8,565 nt of DNA from an uncultured Erysipelotrichaceae bacterium (GCA_902783745.1 CACZRY010000084.1:1-8565); one strand, 5' to 3'. Counted from the stretch's first letter, positions 1 to 6,801 are shown. Notes: a model not told the origin generated them from the sequence alone. A program made the numbers and translations.

Positions 1-25
1 CACCTCTTTTTAATTGTGCATCCAT
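1..25 (-). CDS. Start of a probable PadR-family transcriptional regulator (3' part outside window)
   Basis: Only eight codons are visible, reading MDAQLKRG from an ATG at 25-23 and running off the left edge. This opening closely resembles the N-terminus of many Firmicutes PadR-family winged-helix repressors, which typically begin M-D/N-A/T-Q-x-K-x-G. The start is well supported: a GAGGT Shine-Dalgarno lies at 35-31, five bases upstream of the ATG, behind a very strong promoter. PadR proteins usually repress their own gene and a neighbouring transporter or membrane-protein gene; the dyad over the promoter fits self-repression. The family call rests on eight residues plus this context, so it is a reasonable inference and not a firm assignment. 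Confidence 0.55.
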
Positions 26-42
26 AACATACCTCACTTTAC

Positions 43-78
43 GCTATACATCATATCACGAGGTATAAAGAGTGTCAA
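43..78 (-). promoter_or_regulatory. Strong sigma-A promoter of the PadR-like gene
   Basis: On the minus strand a perfect -35 TTGACA (78-73) is followed by a 17-base spacer and a -10 TATGAT (55-50), with an extended -10 TG at 58-57. Initiation is expected near 43, giving a leader of about 18 bases that includes the GAGGT ribosome binding site. The spacing and match to consensus are close to ideal, so expression is probably high unless a repressor is bound. The tex terminator ends just upstream, so the PadR-like gene is an independent transcription unit. Confidence 0.88.
45..67 (-). promoter_or_regulatory. Dyad operator candidate over the -10 of the PadR-like promoter
   Basis: A 23-base imperfect dyad has outer arms TATAC (45-49) and GTATA (63-67) separated by 13 bases; further complementary pairs inside the spacer bring the match to 8 of 11 possible pairs. 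Its centre falls just upstream of the -10 box, so a bound dimer would block RNA polymerase. A second inverted repeat, GGTAT/ATACC at 62-66 and 78-82, shares the middle half-site and overlaps the -35. PadR-family proteins bind such dyads over their own promoters, so autoregulation is the natural inference. Binding itself is not demonstrated. Confidence 0.5.
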
Positions 79-82
79 TACC

Positions 83-100
83 TTTTTTTAAAACTTTTTT
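83..100 (-). promoter_or_regulatory. A-tracts upstream of the -35 (UP-element-like)
   Basis: Reading the minus strand, an A6 run (100-95) and an A7 run (89-83) sit directly upstream of the TTGACA box, with centres about 11.5 bases apart, close to one helical turn. Phased A-tracts here commonly act as UP elements contacting the RNA polymerase alpha C-terminal domains. The region is AT-rich in general, so part of this pattern may be background composition. Confidence 0.4.
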
Positions 101-120
101 AATATAAATCTATGATTTAT

Positions 121-160
121 AAAAAATAAAAAGGTAGGAACAATCGAAACTATTCCTACC
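121..160 (-). terminator. Intrinsic terminator of tex
   Basis: On the minus strand the arms GGTAGGAA (160-153) and TTCCTACC (140-133) form a perfect 8-bp stem. It can extend by three pairs, including two G-T wobbles, to leave a six-base loop. It is followed by TTTTTATTTTTT (132-121). It lies 46 bases past the tex stop codon and has no comparable T-run on the opposite strand, so it serves the minus-strand tex transcript. Confidence 0.92.
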
Positions 161-206
161 AAATTTTAAAAATTTTAGCGTTTTATTAATGCCATATTAA
201 TTTATA

Positions 207-3200
207 TTATTCTTCTTCATTAATTGGAATTAAGCTTAATTCTAGCTTATATGAATCATAATCAACACCAATTACATATACATGTACTAAATCACCTACA
301 TGTAATACATCATTAGGATCATAAACTCTTTCTTTACTCATTCTTGAGATATGAATTAAACCATCATGCTTAATACCTAAATCAACAAACGCACCAAAAG
401 GTTGAATTCTTCTTACAATACCATCAAATTCCATTCCTGATTTAATATCATTAAAGCTTATTATTGTTTTAGGGTCTACTAATGATAATTGAATCTTTTT
501 CTTTTGGATATCTATTTCTTTTATATAGCATTCAATATCTTGATTTAATTTAACAATAGTATTAGGATCATCAACACCAAATTTAGACATATTTGATTTA
601 TGAAGTAATCCATCAAGTCCATATCCTAAGTCTAAGAATGCACCATAAGCTTCAATTTGTCTTACATGACCTAAAATTTTGTCCCCTACCTTAAGGTCTT
701 CAATTCTTATTACATCCTTAGGGTTAATCAATGATAAATCAATTTTCTTTTTCTTATAATCAACATCTAAGATATAGCAATGTACTTTATCACCAATCTT
801 AATGAATTTATTAATATCTAAAATTCTATCTTTAGATAAATTTTCTATAAATATTAATCCTTGTTCATCAATTCCTAAGTCTACAAATGCACCATAATTT
901 GTTACATTTGAAATAACACCATCAACTTCTTCACCCTTCTTAAAATCGTTAATTGTTTTGAATAAAGAAGGTAATACAAGTGATAAATCAATTTTTTCAT
1001 TCTTCTTATCAATAGATAGAATATAGCATTCAACCATTTGATTTGGCTTTAATAATTCTTCTGCAGTACCCTTTCTATCAACATTTAAGCATGAATTATG
1101 TACAAATCCATCCTTAGATACTCCAATGTCAATAAATGCGCCATAAGGTGCAATATTATGTACTTTTCCTAAAACCTTATCGCCAACATTTAAATCAGTA
1201 ATCTTAATTCTTTCTTTAGGATCTACTAATGATAATTCAATCTTTTCATTTTCTTTATCAATAGATAAAATATATACTTCTAGCTTATCATTTAGCTTAA
1301 CAAAGTTATTTGGATCATATACACTATAATAATCCATATCCTTCATATGAAGTAATGCTTGCCTCTTTAAGCCTAAGTCTATAAAAGCTCCATAATTTGT
1401 AATGTTTTTAACAATACCAAATACCTTATCTCCAACCTTTAAGTCAGAAATTTCTTTGATATTTTCGTTTATTACTTCTTTTTCAGGAACAACTGGTTTA
1501 TCCTTAGGATCAATCATAGAAAGCTCCATTTTATGCTTATCATAATCAATTCCAATAACCCATACATGAACATTATCACCAACTGATACTAAATCTGTTG
1601 GATGTTCAATTCTTTTCTTAGACATATTAGAAATATGTACTAATCCATCATATTTAACATAGCAATCAACGAAGCAACCAAAATCAACAACGTTTCTTAC
1701 AACACCATCAAGTTCTTCTCCAACCTTAATATCTTCAAAGTGCATAATATCACTTCTTAGCTTTGGACCTGGATAAGATTCACGAATATCTCTTGTTGGT
1801 GCAACAAATGAATCTAAGATATCATTAAATGTGTATGAATCAATATTAAGATTCTTTTCCATTTCTTCTCTATTGATTGCATCAACCTTATCTTTTAATT
1901 CTTTTGTGCCAAGCATATCTGGTGTTGCGTTAATAGATGATAAAATCATTTGAGCCTTATCATAAGATTCTGGGTGAATAGATGTTTGGTCAAATGGATT
2001 TGAACCATCTAATATTCTTAAGAAACCAACACATTGTTCATATGTTTTAGGTCCCATTTTAGCAACCTTCATTAATTCTTCTCTTGTATAGAATCTCTTG
2101 TTTACTTCACGATATTTTACAATATTCTTAGCTATAGCCTTAGAAAGTCCTGATACATATTGTAATAATGATACTGATGCAGTATTTAGGTTAACACCTA
2201 CTCTATTTACAGCATCAACTACAACATTATCAAGTGATTCAGATAACTTCTTTGGTGTAACATCATGCTGATATTGACCAACACCAATAGATTTAGGATC
2301 AATTTTTACAAGCTCAGCTAGCGGATCTTGAATACGTCTTGCGATAGAAATAGCACTACGCTTTTCAACTGTTAAATCAGGGAATTCTTCAATTGCAAGT
2401 TCAGATGCACTATAAACTGATGCACCAGCCTCTGATACAATTACATACTTACATGGTAAGTTATTCTTATTAATAACATCAGCAATAAATGCTTCAGTTT
2501 CTCTTGATGCAGTACCATTACCTATTGCGATAATATCAACATTATATTTCTTACATAAAGAAACAACAGTTTTTTCACTTTGTTCTAAATCTTCAAGTGA
2601 TACTTCTTTACCCTTTGCTCTTTCTGTTGGATAAATAACACCAATTTCTTCCATATTTGATGATGGAGATACAACTGCAAGCTTGCATCCTGTTCTAAAC
2701 GCAGGGTCAACACCTAATACAGTTTTACCTTTAATAGGTGCTTCTAATAATAATGCTTTTAGGTTTAATGCAAAAATCTTAATTGCTTGTTCTTCAGCAT
2801 TATCAGTTAAAATACCTCTAATTTCTCTTTCAACAGATGGTTCAATTGACTTTTCATAGCTTAGCTTACAAGCCTGTTCAACTTCTAATCTAAATAAAGA
2901 ATCTTTATCTAAAGTATATTTAGATACTAAATAATTAACGTTATTTTGATCATCTAAATCCATAGATACATTAATAACATCTTCATTTTCAGCACGATTT
3001 ATTGCAAGTACTCTATGAGGTTTAATCTTAGATACTTGTTCATTTGAATCATAATATAATTGATACTTTTCTTCAGGGTCATTATCATTCTTCTTTTTCT
3101 TACAGAAAAGAATACCATTTTGTAATCCTTTTGTTCTAATATATTCTCTTACAGTTGCATCATCACTAATACGTTCTGCAATAATATATTGTGCACCCTT

Positions 3201-3677
3201 AATTGCATCTTCATGTGTTAATACATTCTCATTTAAATAGCTATCTAATATTTCATTTCTATTTCCATCAGTATGTAATTCAAGCATATAATCAGCTAAT
3301 GGTGATAGACCATTATTAATTGCGTCTGTTGCCTTTGTTTTCTTCTTTTCCTTATAAGGACGATATAAATCTTCAACAGTAATTAATTTAGTTGCAGACA
3401 TAATTTGTTCTTTTAATTCAGGTGTTAACATACCCTTTTCTTCAATTAATCTGCATACATCATCTTTTCTCTTAGAAAGATTTACTTCGTATTGATATCT
3501 ATCGTTAATCTTTCTAATTTCTTCTTCGTCTAATCCTCCTGTTGCTTCTTTACGATATCTTGCGATAAAAGCAACAGTTTTATCTTCAGCAAGTAAATCT
3601 AATACTTGCTTAATAGCTTTTTCTCCTACGTTTAATTCTAAAGATATTTCCTTTAATACTTTTTCATTTAATTCCAT
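207..3677 (-). CDS. tex: Tex-family RNA-binding protein with six C-terminal S1 repeats
   Basis: The 1156-residue product is the Tex (toxin expression/transcription accessory) protein, a cytoplasmic nucleic-acid-binding factor related to eukaryotic Spt6. The N-terminal Tex domain carries the signature IARYRKEATGGLDE (38-51) and EDLYRPYK (102-109). A YqgF/RNase H-like domain starts at LGVDPAFRTGCKLAVV (321-336). Helix-hairpin-helix motifs lie around 496-560, including NTASVSLLQYVSGL. The canonical S1 domain begins near 646 with DGLVHISNMS. Ordinary Tex proteins end after this one S1 domain, at roughly 720-780 residues. This one continues with five more S1 repeats to residue 1151. The start is secure: AGGAG lies eight bases before the ATG. 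The gene is followed by its own terminator. Upstream, the terminator of the preceding gene abuts the ribosome binding site, so the source of its transcript is unclear. Family assignment is near certain; the role of the extra S1 array is unknown. Confidence 0.95.
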   Translation of the reverse strand: MELNEKVLKEISLELNVGEKAIKQVLDLLAEDKTVAFIARYRKEATGGLDEEEIRKINDRYQYEVNLSKRKDDVCRLIEEKGMLTPELKEQIMSATKLITVEDLYRPYKEKKKTKATDAINNGLSPLADYMLELHTDGNRNEILDSYLNENVLTHEDAIKGAQYIIAERISDDATVREYIRTKGLQNGILFCKKKKNDNDPEEKYQLYYDSNEQVSKIKPHRVLAINRAENEDVINVSMDLDDQNNVNYLVSKYTLDKDSLFRLEVEQACKLSYEKSIEPSVEREIRGILTDNAEEQAIKIFALNLKALLLEAPIKGKTVLGVDPAFRTGCKLAVVSPSSNMEEIGVIYPTERAKGKEVSLEDLEQSEKTVVSLCKKYNVDIIAIGNGTASRETEAFIADVINKNNLPCKYVIVSEAGASVYSASELAIEEFPDLTVEKRSAISIARRIQDPLAELVKIDPKSIGVGQYQHDVTPKKLSESLDNVVVDAVNRVGVNLNTASVSLLQYVSGLSKAIAKNIVKYREVNKRFYTREELMKVAKMGPKTYEQCVGFLRILDGSNPFDQTSIHPESYDKAQMILSSINATPDMLGTKELKDKVDAINREEMEKNLNIDSYTFNDILDSFVAPTRDIRESYPGPKLRSDIMHFEDIKVGEELDGVVRNVVDFGCFVDCYVKYDGLVHISNMSKKRIEHPTDLVSVGDNVHVWVIGIDYDKHKMELSMIDPKDKPVVPEKEVINENIKEISDLKVGDKVFGIVKNITNYGAFIDLGLKRQALLHMKDMDYYSVYDPNNFVKLNDKLEVYILSIDKENEKIELSLVDPKERIKITDLNVGDKVLGKVHNIAPYGAFIDIGVSKDGFVHNSCLNVDRKGTAEELLKPNQMVECYILSIDKKNEKIDLSLVLPSLFKTINDFKKGEEVDGVISNVTNYGAFVDLGIDEQGLIFIENLSKDRILDINKFIKIGDKVHCYILDVDYKKKKIDLSLINPKDVIRIEDLKVGDKILGHVRQIEAYGAFLDLGYGLDGLLHKSNMSKFGVDDPNTIVKLNQDIECYIKEIDIQKKKIQLSLVDPKTIISFNDIKSGMEFDGIVRRIQPFGAFVDLGIKHDGLIHISRMSKERVYDPNDVLHVGDLVHVYVIGVDYDSYKLELSLIPINEEE
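225..1742 (-). repeat. Six tandem S1-domain repeats encoded in the 3' part of tex
   Basis: Aligning the conserved glycine of the KVGD-like start of each repeat gives residues 653, 749, 832, 915, 998 and 1081. Repeats 2-6 therefore recur exactly every 83 residues (249 bases). A linker 13 residues longer separates repeat 1 from repeat 2. Each repeat has the OB-fold core F/Y-G-C/A-F-x-D and ends in E/D/Q-L-S-x-I/V. Repeats 1 and 6 keep the HIS-x-MS RNA-binding segment. Repeats 2, 3 and 5 keep the His but lose the Ile-Ser, and repeat 4 replaces the His with Phe. DNA-level similarity is degenerate, so this is an old protein-level expansion and not a recent satellite. Confidence 0.93.
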
Positions 3678-3685
3678 TTTTAATT

Positions 3686-3690
3686 CTCCT
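3686..3690 (-). promoter_or_regulatory. Ribosome binding site of tex
   Basis: AGGAG on the minus strand lies eight bases upstream of the tex ATG (3677-3675) and fixes the start. The T-rich tail of the preceding terminator (3703-3691) runs directly into this site, so terminator folding and ribosome access to tex could influence one another. Confidence 0.85.
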
Positions 3691-3727
3691 AATTTTATTA
3701 AAAATAGAGGTCTTTCTGGACCTCTAT
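3691..3727 (-). terminator. Intrinsic terminator between the membrane-protein gene and tex
   Basis: The minus strand forms a perfect 9-bp stem, ATAGAGGTC (3727-3719) with GACCTCTAT (3712-3704), closing a six-base loop (one further G-T pair possible). It is followed by an interrupted T-run, TTTTAATAAAATT. It begins 23 bases after the stop codon of the upstream gene. The T-run is weaker than in the other two terminators of this window, so some read-through into tex is plausible. Confidence 0.75.
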
Positions 3728-3750
3728 ATTTTACAACTTATATTCTTTTA

Positions 3751-4965
3751 TTAGTATGTAACAGTTATAGATTTAAGTGTATCTTCGCCAGTGAAATTTA
3801 ATACAATTGTTGTCTTAACAGATAATTCTAATTCAACCTTTTGTGAACCTGTAACGCCTGTCTTAGTTGCGTTATATTTGAAATTACCATTTTCTGTTTC
3901 AATAACTACCTTAGCACCACGTACTACAACAAATCTAACTTCTATGCCAGCTGTTACAGCATGACCTGTTTCATTTGATACAAATGAAGAACCATCAGCT
4001 AATGCAGTAATTGTTATACCATTATTCTTATAGCTTTGATCACCATATTCTAATGATACTTCGCCATAATCACCATTATTACCAAATTCAAATGTATAAT
4101 CTTCATCAACTACATTTTCAGTTTCATTTTCGAATCCTAAATTAATATACTTAGCTGAATTTGAAATAGGTGTTATTAATTCATTATAATCATTAACTCC
4201 ATATAAAGATAAACCAACCTTGCTTGAATTATCCTTATCATATTCAATATATTCTTCACCCTTATAGCCTGAGAATGCTCTAATTAAGCCTTCACTTGCA
4301 TTATGATAACTAAATAAAGGACCTGTAATAGTCTCTTCATCTTCATCATCAGATGATGAAATATAAACAAATGATGAGTCAGTATAGATTGATGCGTTGT
4401 TATTAGCAAAATTTTTATCATGACCGTTGCCAGTCTTATTTTCTTGTGTATTACCAGTATCTACAATATATAATGCAGCTTTCTTATCAGTTGCATTCTT
4501 ATTATATGCATCAATAATAGCTTGTAATTCGATTAATGAATTAAATACTGTTTCATGAGTTTTAACCTTTAAATCATCATCATAATCTCCATCGCCATCA
4601 GTATCATCCATTAATTCCTTTGGATAGAATGTTGATAAGTCTGCAGCAAATACGAAAATATGTTCAACTACAATTTCTGCATCTTGGTATGTATGTAACT
4701 TTACTTGTGCATAACTTGCCTTAGTGAATGTTACATCTTCACCATCTTTAGATTTATAAGTTTGTGCGAAATAATCTTCAACATAAACTTCCTTAGTTTT
4801 ATTTAAATTATTATATATTATTATTCCTGCTGTAATTCCTGCTGCAACAAGTAATACTGCTGCAACAATTATCCAGAATAATTTTTTACGTAAGAATCCA
4901 AAGCTGCTCTTTAATCTTCTTTTACGGCCGCCTTTAGTTTCGACTTTTCTTACAACTCTAGCCAA
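3751..4965 (-). CDS. Unrecognised membrane-anchored extracytoplasmic protein
   Basis: I do not recognise this family. From the TTG start proposed here the product has 404 residues. It shows a strongly basic N-terminal tail (MARVVRKVETKGGRKRRLKSS), one hydrophobic segment at about 29-51, then a long polar region rich in Asp, Asn, Gly, Ser and Tyr. This predicts a single-pass protein with its N-terminus inside and a large domain outside. There is no lipobox cysteine. A DTDGDGDYDDD stretch (about 121-131) resembles the calcium-binding loops of dockerin or thrombospondin type-3 repeats. An acidic SSSDDEDEE run follows near 203. The last 100 residues look beta-rich, with alternating hydrophobics such as VELELSVKTTIVLNF, possibly an Ig-like sandwich. 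Start choice: the in-frame ATG at 4974 directly touches the AGGAG, leaving no spacing, whereas the TTG at 4965 sits nine bases from it. The gene has its own promoter and terminator. A cell-surface role is inference only. Confidence 0.8.
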   Translation of the reverse strand: MARVVRKVETKGGRKRRLKSSFGFLRKKLFWIIVAAVLLVAAGITAGIIIYNNLNKTKEVYVEDYFAQTYKSKDGEDVTFTKASYAQVKLHTYQDAEIVVEHIFVFAADLSTFYPKELMDDTDGDGDYDDDLKVKTHETVFNSLIELQAIIDAYNKNATDKKAALYIVDTGNTQENKTGNGHDKNFANNNASIYTDSSFVYISSSDDEDEETITGPLFSYHNASEGLIRAFSGYKGEEYIEYDKDNSSKVGLSLYGVNDYNELITPISNSAKYINLGFENETENVVDEDYTFEFGNNGDYGEVSLEYGDQSYKNNGITITALADGSSFVSNETGHAVTAGIEVRFVVVRGAKVVIETENGNFKYNATKTGVTGSQKVELELSVKTTIVLNFTGEDTLKSITVTY

Positions 4966-4974
4966 GAAAATCAT

Positions 4975-4979
4975 CTCCT
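4975..4979 (-). promoter_or_regulatory. Ribosome binding site deciding a TTG start
   Basis: AGGAG on the minus strand is immediately followed by ATG (4974-4972), with zero spacing, which is incompatible with normal ribosome positioning. Counting on in the same frame, the fourth codon is TTG (4965-4963), nine bases downstream of AGGAG, which is normal spacing. The protein is therefore expected to begin MARVVRKV and not with three extra residues. Confidence 0.75.
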
Positions 4980-4999
4980 GTTAAATAAATATCGTTGTT

Positions 5000-5028
5000 A
5001 TTTTACCATAAAAACGCTATTTGTACAA
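5000..5028 (-). promoter_or_regulatory. Extended -10 promoter of the membrane-protein gene
   Basis: On the minus strand the -10 TAAAAT (5005-5000) is preceded by an extended -10 TGG (5008-5006). A weak -35 TTGTAC (5028-5023) lies 17 bases upstream. Initiation is expected near 4993, giving a leader of about 14 bases before the AGGAG. The weak -35 is overlapped by a perfect palindrome, so the promoter may be regulated there. It lies downstream of the whiA terminator, making this gene a separate unit. Confidence 0.65.
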
Positions 5029-5040
5029 TAAATTTATTGT
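5025..5040. promoter_or_regulatory. Perfect 16-bp palindrome over the -35 region (operator candidate)
   Basis: ACAATAAATTTATTGT is its own reverse complement over all 16 bases, and the symmetry stops cleanly at both ends. It covers four of the six -35 bases of the downstream gene's promoter and part of the region upstream. Placement and symmetry suit a dimeric regulator. It has no stem-loop-plus-T-run character, so it is not a terminator. I cannot match it to a named regulator, and in such AT-rich DNA a chance palindrome remains possible. Confidence 0.45.
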
Positions 5041-5051
5041 GTTTATTTCAA

Positions 5052-5085
5052 ATGAAAAATAATAAGGAGCATTTGACGCTCCTTA
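5052..5085 (-). terminator. Intrinsic terminator after whiA
   Basis: The minus strand forms a perfect 8-bp stem, TAAGGAGC (5085-5078) with GCTCCTTA (5070-5063), around a seven-base loop. It is followed by TTATTTTTC. It starts four bases after the whiA stop codon and closes the hprK-lgt::ppaX-whiA transcript. Confidence 0.9.
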
Positions 5086-5089
5086 CTAG

Positions 5090-6019
5090 TTAATCTTGAT
5101 TATTTCCCATAAATTCAATCGCAATTTCTTTTAATCTTTTTAGTCTATGATTCAAACCTGATTTAGATAAATTTGGTTCGTATTCATCATGAATAATATC
5201 TAATAATTCTTGCAATGAATCTTCTTGATGTTCAAGTCTTACTTTCATTACCATTAAAAGCTTATTATCAAGTTCTCCTAATGGATAATTCATGTATAAA
5301 TAATTCAAATATTTTATTTGTTCTTTTGCTGCATTATTTGTTTTATTTTGATTTGCAATATCTAAATTAATAGTTCTTTTAGCGGTTGCTTTAATTTCTT
5401 TTGTAATTAACGCATCCTCATAATATGTCATCTTTTCTTGAGCACCTATATGATATAAGAAATCACCTATAGCTTGTTCCTTTTTAATATATGCTAAATA
5501 ATAAAGCTTTCTTTTAGAAATTCTTGCATCTAATTCAAAATCATTCATTAGCTTTTGAATAAATAATATTTCATTATCATTAGTAGATGAAATTTCTAAG
5601 TGAGATGATTTAGAATAGGGATCATTAACACTACCTCTTACTAAGAATGCACCACGTAAGTATGCCTCTTTCATTTCCTGTGTCAAATCAACTCTATATT
5701 TAGATTCCTTATTTAATAAAGATAAGTCATCTATTATTTCTCTTACACCATCTTTTATTGTTATTGTATATACCTTTTTAGAATCAAATCGTTTAATAAC
5801 ACGTTCTATTAATTCATATTCAAATTTATAATACTTTTTTAATAATTGTATAAATCTTCTTACTGCACCAATAGAATTGAAGCTTACTAGTAAAGACAAA
5901 GGGATAATTGATATTTCACCTGCAAGTCTAATCATTGCTTCGATTTCTAATCGATTTGCATTATCATCTTTTATATCAACATTTAATAAATCATCCTTTA
6001 AATCTGTACTAAAGCTCAT
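5090..6019 (-). CDS. whiA: DNA-binding protein WhiA
   Basis: The 309-residue product has the usual length and layout of WhiA, a conserved Gram-positive DNA-binding protein known as a sporulation regulator in Streptomyces and tied to cell division and growth in non-differentiating Firmicutes. It opens with the family-typical MSFSTDLKDDLL and an N-terminal WhiA domain (about 20-105). A degenerate LAGLIDADG homing-endonuclease-like domain follows, with YLRGAFLVRGSVNDP at 120-134 and IANQNKTNNAAKEQI at 221-235. The C-terminal helix-turn-helix (about 265-300) contains LSKSGLNHRLKRLKEIA. Endonuclease activity is not expected in this family. The ATG lies two bases after the lgt::ppaX stop and has only a weak GGTG-type ribosome binding site, so translational coupling is likely. 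In B. subtilis and many relatives whiA follows rapZ and yvcK; here neither gene is adjacent and whiA follows the lgt::ppaX fusion. Confidence 0.95.
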   Translation of the reverse strand: MSFSTDLKDDLLNVDIKDDNANRLEIEAMIRLAGEISIIPLSLLVSFNSIGAVRRFIQLLKKYYKFEYELIERVIKRFDSKKVYTITIKDGVREIIDDLSLLNKESKYRVDLTQEMKEAYLRGAFLVRGSVNDPYSKSSHLEISSTNDNEILFIQKLMNDFELDARISKRKLYYLAYIKKEQAIGDFLYHIGAQEKMTYYEDALITKEIKATAKRTINLDIANQNKTNNAAKEQIKYLNYLYMNYPLGELDNKLLMVMKVRLEHQEDSLQELLDIIHDEYEPNLSKSGLNHRLKRLKEIAIEFMGNNQD

Positions 6020-6021
6020 TA

Positions 6022-6801
6022 TTATTCACCAACTATATTAATTATTTCAGTAAGCTTATTAATTACATAATCAGGCTTAGCTTCAAGCATTATACTTGGA
6101 TCTTTTATATATAATACACCACATGCCTTAATATTTGCGTTATGTGCGGCTTTTATATCATTTAGAGTATCTCCAACATATATTGCATGATAATCTTCTT
6201 TTTTGATTAATTTATCATCATTTGAAGATTCACTATTTTCTTCCTCTTTATTATTTTCATCATTTGAAGTATCCTCTTCAACTTCATTATTAGTATCTAA
6301 ATCTACTTCTAAAGATGCTTTTATTGCTTCATTTTTAGCATCAATTAATTGATCAATTGCACTAAAAATACCTTCTGGTGATGGTTTAGGTTCAGTTATT
6401 TCTTCTTCACCAATAATGACATCAACATATTGTAATAATTTAAAATATTCTAATCCATGAGATACCATATCGCTTTTCTTTGATGATACAATCGCAATAT
6501 CATATCCCTTTTGCTTTAATTGCTTTAATGTTTCCTTTGCACCAGGGAACACCTTTGCATATTCATCATGATGCTCTTTATTATATTCTCTATAATATGC
6601 AATCATTTCATTTATTTCTTCTTCACTTTCACTATATCTAGAAAAAGTTTCTTTTAATGTTGGTCCAAAGAATGAATCAACCTCACTATCACTTAAAATA
6701 TATCCTGGACGGAATTTTTCAAATGTATGAACAAATGTTTTAGTAATTAATTCCTTTGTATCAAGTAATGTACCATCTAAATCAAATATAACTGCATCAA
6801 A
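6022..6801 (-). other. ppaX: PpaX-like HAD phosphatase half of the fusion
   Basis: This is the part of the fusion encoding residues 290-548, from HFDAVIFDLDGT to the C-terminus. All four HAD motifs are intact, so it should be catalytically competent. A tether of about 20 residues (roughly 269-289, with the acidic/polar PQDYYIEDVKATKKN) links it to the last Lgt membrane helix. The cap matches PpaX better than generic phosphoglycolate phosphatases, and adjacency to hprK supports a pyrophosphatase role. A related small-molecule phosphatase activity cannot be excluded from sequence alone. Confidence 0.85.

Noticed and set aside
72..76. GACAC on the minus strand within the -35 region as a WhiA binding site
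   Set aside because: GACAC is the Streptomyces WhiA recognition motif, but five bases occur often by chance and here four of them belong to the consensus TTGACA box.
103..121. AT-rich perfect 8-bp hairpin (TATAAATC / GATTTATA) as an additional terminator or small RNA
   Set aside because: It has almost no G-C pairs and no T-run on the minus strand, and it lies just past an already strong terminator; composition explains it.
161..206. Short AT repeats (AAATTTTA twice, ATTAAT pair) between tex and its terminator
   Set aside because: They are short, made only of A and T, and expected in sequence of this composition.
225..1742. The 249-base periodicity as a CRISPR-like or satellite repeat
   Set aside because: The period is explained by tandem S1 protein domains within one frame; units diverge at the DNA level and have no repeat-spacer organisation.
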